Of a stretch of 19,122 bases of DNA, positions 14,943 through 19,122 are shown piece by piece. Position numbers and translations under genes: made by a program. Below the pieces are notes generated by a model. It saw only the letters and a program-made list of their open reading frames with translations. It had not been told where the DNA came from and did not search any database. How positions within the stretch are numbered: position 1 is the stretch's first letter; each line of letters opens with the position of its first letter. The stretch comes from Myxococcales bacterium (GTDB lineage Bacteria > Myxococcota > Myxococcia > Myxococcales > Anaeromyxobacteraceae), in NCBI GenBank assembly GCA_021779335.1, contig JAJYAW010000011.1:1-19122 (forward strand), in the 5' to 3' direction.

Positions 14943-15365
14943 ATGAAGCACCGGATCGCAGGCCGTCGGCTCGACCGCACCACCGAGCACCGCACGGCCA
15001 TGTTCAGGAACATGGTGACCTCGCTGCTGCGGCACGAGAAGATCGTCACCACCACGCCCAAGGCCAAGGAGCTGAAGCGGATCGCCGACAAGGTGATCAC
15101 GCAGGCCAAGCGGGGCACGCCGCACGCCCGCCGGCTCGTCAACCGCGACATCAAGGACGTCGAGGTGCTGGTGAAGCTGTTCGGCCCGGTGGCCGAGCGC
15201 TTCAAGGCCCGCCCGGGCGGCTACACCCGCCTCATCAAGGTGGGGCGCCGGGCCGGCGACAACGCCGAGATGTCCGTCATCGAGCTGGTGGAGAAGACCC
15301 CCGCCGCCGAGCCCGAGGGCGAGACCAAGAGCAAGTCCAAGAAGACCGAGAAGGCCGCCCAGTAG
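14943..15365 (+). CDS. rplQ: 50S ribosomal protein L17
   Basis: Large-subunit protein L17 near the exit tunnel. The 140-residue product starts MKHRIAGRRLDRTTEHRTAM. It has the conserved FRNMVTSLLRHEKIVTT and AKELKRIADKVIT segments and RPGGYTRLIKVGRRAGDNAE. Its end is extended by about 20 residues rich in Glu and Lys (EGETKSKSKKTEKAAQ). The ATG follows AAGGGAG. It is the usual last gene of an alpha operon, but rpsP starts only 51 bases later. Confidence 0.98.
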   Translation: MKHRIAGRRLDRTTEHRTAMFRNMVTSLLRHEKIVTTTPKAKELKRIADKVITQAKRGTPHARRLVNRDIKDVEVLVKLFGPVAERFKARPGGYTRLIKVGRRAGDNAEMSVIELVEKTPAAEPEGETKSKSKKTEKAAQ

Positions 15366-15416
15366 GCGGTCGCACCGGCGGCTGCCCGAGGGCACGCCCC
15401 GAGGAGGCAGGTTCAC

Positions 15417-15683
15417 ATGGCAGTGGTTCTTCGGCTCTCGCGGGCCGGCACGCACAAGGCGCCCTTCTATCACGTGGTGGCGACCGACTCGCGCAAGCCC
15501 CGCGACGGCAAGTACATCGAGGACGTCGGGCTGTACGACCCGACCCGCAAGCCCGAGCTCATCCAGCTCAAGGCGGAGCGCGTGCAGCACTGGCTGAAGG
15601 CCGGCGCGCGCCCCAGCCAGACGGTGGCCATGCTCCTGAAGCGGGCCAAGATCGCCAAGCCCGCGGTGGAGAAGCAGGCCTAG
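15417..15683 (+). CDS. rpsP: 30S ribosomal protein S16
   Basis: Small-subunit assembly protein S16. The 88-residue product starts MAVVLRLSRAGTHKAPFYHV. It has the family signature DSRKPRDGKYIEDVGLYDP and the downstream ERVQHWLKAGARPSQTV. The ATG follows GAGGAGG. It begins the rpsP-khpA-rimM-trmD-rplS group. In many bacteria ffh precedes rpsP; here rplQ does, with no terminator or obvious promoter in the 51-base gap. Confidence 0.98.
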   Translation: MAVVLRLSRAGTHKAPFYHVVATDSRKPRDGKYIEDVGLYDPTRKPELIQLKAERVQHWLKAGARPSQTVAMLLKRAKIAKPAVEKQA

Positions 15684-15688
15684 CGCCC

Positions 15689-15919
15689 GTGCGCGACCTC
15701 GTCCTCTGGCTCGCCCGCGAGCTCGTCGACCGCAAGGACGCCGTGACGGTCGAGGCCATCGAGCGGGATCGCTCGACGGTCTTCGAGCTCACGGTGGCCC
15801 CGGACGACCTCGGGCGCGTCATCGGGCGCGGCGGCCGGACGGCCAAGGCCTTCCGGACCGTGCTCGACGTCGCGGCGCGCCGGGAAGGGCGCCGCGCCGT
15901 CCTCGACATCCTCGACTGA
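15689..15919 (+). CDS. khpA: KH-domain RNA-binding protein KhpA (YlqC family)
   Basis: Small single-KH-domain RNA-binding protein, a partner of KhpB in many bacteria. There the pair binds many RNAs and affects cell division or envelope functions; its role here is inferred from family. The 76-residue product has an N-terminal helix (LVLWLARELVDRKDAV) and the KH GxxG loop GRGG at residues 46-49 within LGRVIGRGGRTAKAFRTVL. The start GTG at 15689 is 5 bases after rpsP, with no strong Shine-Dalgarno, so coupling is likely. The position between rpsP and rimM is characteristic. Confidence 0.95.
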   Translation: MRDLVLWLARELVDRKDAVTVEAIERDRSTVFELTVAPDDLGRVIGRGGRTAKAFRTVLDVAARREGRRAVLDILD

Positions 15920-15921
15920 TC

Positions 15922-16434
15922 GTGCCGCTGCTCCGCGTCGGCACGGTGGTCCGGGCCATCGGGCTGAAGGGGTACCTCGGCGTCGGGGGCTCCCAGGGCG
16001 GGCTGGCGGTGGTCTCCCGCGTGGTGCTGCGGCGGGCCGGCGTCGACGAGGTCCGCCAGGTGCTCGAGGCGCGCCCCCAGGGGCGGGTCTGGGCGGTGCG
16101 GCTGGACGGGATCTCCGACCGGGACGCCGCCGACGCGAAGGTCGGCTGGGAGGTGCTGGCCGAGCGGTCCGAGCTGGGAGAGGCCGCAGCGGGGAGCCAC
16201 TACTGGGCCGACCTCGAGGGGCTGCCGGTGGTGACGGTGGACGGCGTGGCGGTCGGGACGGTGACCGGGCTGATGGAGACCGGGGCCGTCGACGTCCTGG
16301 TGGTGACGGGGCCGCGGGGCGAGTCGCTCATCCCGCTGGCGCCCTACGTCGAGGTGGACCTCGACGGGAGGCGGATCGTGGTCGACCCACCCGAGGGGCT
16401 GCTCGGTGGGGCTGGAGGAGAACCGGAGGACTAG
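15922..16434 (+). CDS. rimM: Ribosome maturation factor RimM
   Basis: 30S maturation factor that binds S19 and assists assembly of the 30S head. The 170-residue product shows the N-terminal barrel start LLRVGTVVRAIGLKGYLGV. The linker YWADLEGLPVVTVDG leads into the PRC-barrel domain with the signature SLIPLAPYVEVDLDGRRIVV and DPPEGLL. The GTG start is two bases after the khpA stop and has no Shine-Dalgarno, implying coupled translation. A Gly/Glu tail is short. Neighbours rpsP and trmD confirm the call. Confidence 0.97.
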   Translation: MPLLRVGTVVRAIGLKGYLGVGGSQGGLAVVSRVVLRRAGVDEVRQVLEARPQGRVWAVRLDGISDRDAADAKVGWEVLAERSELGEAAAGSHYWADLEGLPVVTVDGVAVGTVTGLMETGAVDVLVVTGPRGESLIPLAPYVEVDLDGRRIVVDPPEGLLGGAGGEPED

Positions 16435-16446
16435 CGAGGCGAGGCC

Positions 16447-17190
16447 GTGGAGAAGCTGGAGGTCGAGATCCTGACGCTGTTCCCGCGCATGTGCGCGGGC
16501 TACCTGGGGGAGAGCATCCTGGGGAAGGCGCAGGAGGCCGGGCTCCTGGCGGTGGCGGTGCAGGACATCCGGGAGCACGCCGAGGGGCGGCACCGGGTGG
16601 CCGACGACGCCCCGTACGGCGGCGGCGCCGGGATGGTGATGAAGCCGGAGCCGCTCACCCTGGCCATCGAGGCGGCCCGGGCGCGGCTGCCGGGGGCGCT
16701 GACGGTCCTGCTGAGCCCCCGGGGGGCCCCGCTGGACCAGGCGCTGACGAGGCGGCTGGCGGAGCAGGGCAGGCTGATCCTGGTCTGCGGGCGGTACGAG
16801 GGTGTCGACGAGCGGGTGCTGAAGGCGGTCGATCTGGAGGTGTCGGTCGGGGATTTCGTGCTGACGGGCGGCGAGCTGGCCGCCCTCTGCGTGGTGGACG
16901 CAGCGGCGCGGCTCATCCCGGGGGTCCTCGGCAACGAGGCCTCCGCCGGCGCGGAGAGCTTTGCGGGTGAGGACGGGCTGCTGGAGCACCCGCACTACAC
17001 CCGCCCCCCGGTGTTCCGGGGGATGCAGGTGCCGGAGGTGCTCCTGTCGGGAGACCACCGGCGCATCGAGCGGTGGCGGCGGCGCGAGGCGCTGCGGGCC
17101 ACCCGGGAGCGGCGGCCGGACCTCCTCGAGAGGGCCCGGCTGACGGAGGCGGATCAACGCCTCCTCGACGCCGGCGACGACGAGTTGTAG
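16447..17190 (+). CDS. trmD: tRNA (guanine-N1-)-methyltransferase TrmD
   Basis: SPOUT methyltransferase that makes m1G37 in tRNAs from S-adenosylmethionine, preventing +1 frameshifts. The 247-residue product contains the PYGGGAGMVMKPEP motif (about residues 57-70). The trefoil-knot AdoMet site is present (LLSPRGAPLDQAL, ILVCGRYEGVDERV, VSVGDFVLTGGELAALC), as is GLLEHPHYTRPPVFRG with LLSGDHRRIERWR. Asp176 is the probable catalytic base. Compared with the E. coli sequence as I remember it, two residues are inserted just before it (SFAGEDGLL). The GTG start follows GGAGG further upstream and GCGAGGCGAGG closely. Confidence 0.98.
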   Translation: MEKLEVEILTLFPRMCAGYLGESILGKAQEAGLLAVAVQDIREHAEGRHRVADDAPYGGGAGMVMKPEPLTLAIEAARARLPGALTVLLSPRGAPLDQALTRRLAEQGRLILVCGRYEGVDERVLKAVDLEVSVGDFVLTGGELAALCVVDAAARLIPGVLGNEASAGAESFAGEDGLLEHPHYTRPPVFRGMQVPEVLLSGDHRRIERWRRREALRATRERRPDLLERARLTEADQRLLDAGDDEL

Positions 17191-17220
17191 TAAAGGGCGG
17201 TACAAGGAGAAGGACAGGCC

Positions 17221-17625
17221 ATGCTGCGCAAGGCGATTGCCGACATCGAGGCGAAGTACCAGCGTAACGACGTCCCCGACCTGCGGGCCGGCGACTCCGT
17301 CCGCGTCCACACCAAGATCAAGGAAGGCGAGAAGGAGCGCGTCCAGATCTTCGAGGGCGTGGTCATCGCCCGCCGCCGCGGCGGCGTGCGCGCCAGCTTC
17401 ACGGTGCGCAAGGTGAGCTACGGCGTCGGGGTGGAGCGCATCTTCCCGACCCACAGCCCGCGCATCGACAAGGTCGAGGTGACGGGGCACGGCGAGGTCC
17501 GCCGCTCCCGCCTCTTCTACCTGCGCGACCTGCAGGGCAAGGCCGCCCGCCTGACGCAGGACGAGGGGCCGGCCGAGAGCGCCGCGAAGCCCGCCGCGGC
17601 GCCGGCGCCGGCGCCGCAGGCCTGA
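17221..17625 (+). CDS. rplS: 50S ribosomal protein L19
   Basis: Large-subunit interface protein L19, which pairs with L14. The 134-residue product has DLRAGDSVRVHTKIKEGEKE, the GVVIARRRGGVRASFTVRKV segment and SYGVGVERIFPTHSPRIDKV, ending its core at RRSRLFYLRDLQGKAAR. The final 20 or so residues are an Ala/Pro run (KPAAAPAPAPQA), making it longer than the usual 115-120. The ATG follows AAGGAGAAGG. It closes the translation gene run. Confidence 0.98.
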   Translation: MLRKAIADIEAKYQRNDVPDLRAGDSVRVHTKIKEGEKERVQIFEGVVIARRRGGVRASFTVRKVSYGVGVERIFPTHSPRIDKVEVTGHGEVRRSRLFYLRDLQGKAARLTQDEGPAESAAKPAAAPAPAPQA

Positions 17626-17643
17626 CCGAGGCGGTCGCCAGGG

Positions 17644-17667
17644 GCGCGGCGGGCTTCCCGCCGGCGC
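17644..17667 (+). terminator. GC-rich hairpin after rplS, weak terminator candidate
   Basis: GGCGGG (17648-17653) pairs with CCCGCC (17657-17662) around CTT. The stem continues outward by four more pairs past a single bulged G. It lies 19 bases after the rplS stop, where the operon would be expected to end. There is no T-run, so if it ends transcription it does so inefficiently or with Rho. Confidence 0.35.
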
Positions 17668-17691
17668 GGCGTGGCGCTACCATCACCCGGC

Positions 17692-19122
17692 GTGCTGCTC
17701 CTCGAGTTCGCTGCCCAGGGAGTGCGTGGCGTGGCGCCTTCGGGCGGCCGCGCCACGCTGCGTCCCGGCTACAACGTCCTGGCCGGCGACGGCGCCGCGC
17801 TGCGGCGCCTCTTCGAGGCGCTGCTCTACCCCGACCCCCGCGACGGCGAGGGTCTGCCGCGCGCACCCGGGGGGCCGGGGGCCGGGCCGGTCCGCGCCGG
17901 GCTGACGCTGGTGGGCTCCGACCGGGTCACCTACCGGCTGGTGCGGGACTTCGCGGCCGGCTGCCAGCTCCACCGCTTCGACGCCGAGAAGCGCGCCTTC
18001 GTCGCCGTGGCGCAGGACCTCGGGGAGATCGCCGCCTTCCTGCGGGAGACGGTGGGCGTGCAGGCGCCGGAGCGCCGGGCCACCCTGCTGTCCTTCGGCC
18101 AGCACGAGCTGCCGTCCAGGGTGGGGGGTGCCTCGCTCCAGACGGGCGGGGCGGCAGCGCTGGCGGCGGTGGCGCGCCCCACCCTGACCCCCGAGCAGGC
18201 GAGGAAGCGGCTGGCCGAGCTGGAGGCCGAGCTGGCCCGGGCCACGCAGGCGGAGAAGCTCCAGTACCAGCTGGACGGGCTCCAGTCGAAGCTCTTCAAG
18301 ACCGAGGAGGCGCTCAAGACCGGCCAGCGGATCCAGGAGGGGCTGGCCGCGGCCGAGGCGGAGCGCGCCGCGCTGGACCGGGTGGCCGAGGTGGCGGGCC
18401 GCCTGGGCGACCCGACGGCCAGGCTGGCCGCCCACGCCAAGGCTTCGGCCCGGCGCGACGAGGCGCTGGCGCGAGTGGCCGCCGAGCGGGCCGCGCTGGA
18501 CGAGGCGGAGGCCCGCGGCCGGCCCCAGCCGATCTGGCGGGCGCCAGGGTTCCTGGCCGGCGTGGGGACGGGCGCCCTCTTCCTGGCCCTCGGCGTGGTG
18601 GGGGCCATCGGCGGCTCGGCGCTCCGGACCGTGGCCCTCCTGTCCATGCCGGGCTTCGGATGGGCCGGGTGGGAGGTCCACCGCTGGATCGGCGTCACGG
18701 ACGAATGGGGCCGCCAGGCACGCCGCCGCAAGGTGGTGGACGACTGGGAGAAGAAGATCCTGGATCAGTTCGAGCGGGATGCCGCCGACGTGGGGGCGGT
18801 CCTCTCGGAGCTCCAGCTCGCCAAGCCGGGTGAGCTCCGGGACCTGCTGGACCGGCTCGCCGAGTGCGACCGCACGGTGGTCGAGTGGCGCGCCAAGCTG
18901 GAGGGCTGGGAGTCGGCACCGGAGACGGCCGGGGCCGTGGCAGAGCGGGAGCGGGTCGAGGAGGAGCTGCGCAGCGTCGAGTCCCGCCTGTCGGGGGAGG
19001 CGGGCGGCTTCGTGCGCGACGTGCAGGCGGTCGAGGCGGAGCTGGAGCGCGTCCGCGCCGACCTGGCCGCGCCGGCCGCACCCGCCGTGGCGCTCGCGGC
19101 GGTGCCGGCCGCCCCGCCCCGG
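17692..19122 (+). CDS. Unknown coiled-coil membrane protein with degenerate ATPase-like head (partial)
   Basis: An uninterrupted frame of 477 codons from a GTG at 17692 to the window edge; the 3' end is missing. I do not recognise a named gene. Residues 1-40 resemble the start of RecF/SMC/YhaN-type ATPases (LLLEFAAQGVRG, then LRPGYNVLAGDGAALRRL). However, the Walker A lysine position appears to be Arg38 and the preceding Gly is Leu37, so nucleotide binding is doubtful. Residues about 164-280 and 344-465 are Ala/Glu/Leu/Arg-rich, probably coiled coil. Between them, residues about 286-325 are hydrophobic enough for a membrane hairpin. No Shine-Dalgarno precedes the GTG; another GTG lies at 17671. 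Codon third positions are GC-rich, as in neighbours. Confidence 0.75.
   Translation, partial: MLLLEFAAQGVRGVAPSGGRATLRPGYNVLAGDGAALRRLFEALLYPDPRDGEGLPRAPGGPGAGPVRAGLTLVGSDRVTYRLVRDFAAGCQLHRFDAEKRAFVAVAQDLGEIAAFLRETVGVQAPERRATLLSFGQHELPSRVGGASLQTGGAAALAAVARPTLTPEQARKRLAELEAELARATQAEKLQYQLDGLQSKLFKTEEALKTGQRIQEGLAAAEAERAALDRVAEVAGRLGDPTARLAAHAKASARRDEALARVAAERAALDEAEARGRPQPIWRAPGFLAGVGTGALFLALGVVGAIGGSALRTVALLSMPGFGWAGWEVHRWIGVTDEWGRQARRRKVVDDWEKKILDQFERDAADVGAVLSELQLAKPGELRDLLDRLAECDRTVVEWRAKLEGWESAPETAGAVAERERVEEELRSVESRLSGEAGGFVRDVQAVEAELERVRADLAAPAAPAVALAAVPAAPPR

Noticed and set aside
13812..15590. A 592-codon minus-strand open frame across rpoA and rplQ
   Set aside because: Shadow of rpoA and rplQ; Asp/His/Leu/Val-rich composition with no domain signature.
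15568..17490. A 640-codon minus-strand open frame across rpsP to rplS
   Set aside because: Antisense to five well-supported genes, with no recognisable domain and composition typical of a GC shadow.
17683..18731. Minus-strand open frames opposite the terminal gene
   Set aside because: The + frame shows organised domains (ATPase-like head, coiled coil, membrane hairpin) and stays open to the window edge. The minus frames show only biased, low-complexity composition.

Overview
This window is a high-GC (roughly 70% by eye) bacterial chromosome segment. It is almost entirely one long, co-directional (+ strand) run of housekeeping translation genes. The alpha subunit of RNA polymerase, the zinc-type S4, S14 and L36, and the overall protein sequences resemble Myxococcota (delta-proteobacterial myxobacteria). 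From memory, the RpoA sequence is closest in style to Anaeromyxobacter-like organisms. This is recognition, not a database result.

Layout: the 3' end of tuf (2-127) closes the str operon. Next comes the S10/spc block: rpsJ, rplD, rplW, rplB, rpsS, rplV, rpsC, rplP, rpmC, rpsQ, rplN, rplX, rplE, rpsN, rpsH, rplF, rplR, rpsE, rpmD, rplO, secY, adk and map (227-11806). A 230-base spacer follows, holding a plausible extended -10 promoter and a terminator-like hairpin. The alpha block comes next: rpmJ, rpsM, rpsK, rpsD, rpoA, rplQ (12037-15365). It runs with no clear break into the S16/tRNA-methyltransferase block: rpsP, khpA, rimM, trmD, rplS (15417-17625). The last 1.4 kb (17692 to the window edge) is one uninterrupted + strand reading frame. 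It encodes a coiled-coil protein with an ATPase-like but degenerate N-terminus and a membrane segment in the middle.

The genes form the core of ribosome synthesis: 27 ribosomal proteins, protein export (SecY), energy balance (Adk), N-terminal Met removal (Map), 30S maturation (RimM), tRNA m1G37 modification (TrmD), a KH RNA-binding factor and transcription (RpoA). Most gaps are under 40 bases or are stop/start overlaps, and nearly every gene has a purine-rich Shine-Dalgarno sequence.

The main departures from the textbook layout are these. rplC (L3) is absent between rpsJ and rplD. infA is absent between map and rpmJ. The alpha and rpsP-rplS operons are joined without ffh. Several ribosomal proteins carry Ala/Pro/Lys-rich extensions, especially the S11 and L22 N-termini. 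Strong intercistronic hairpins lie between rpsD and rpoA and between secY and adk. The terminal gene is the only one whose function is unknown. I saw no mobile element, CRISPR array, tRNA or rRNA gene.
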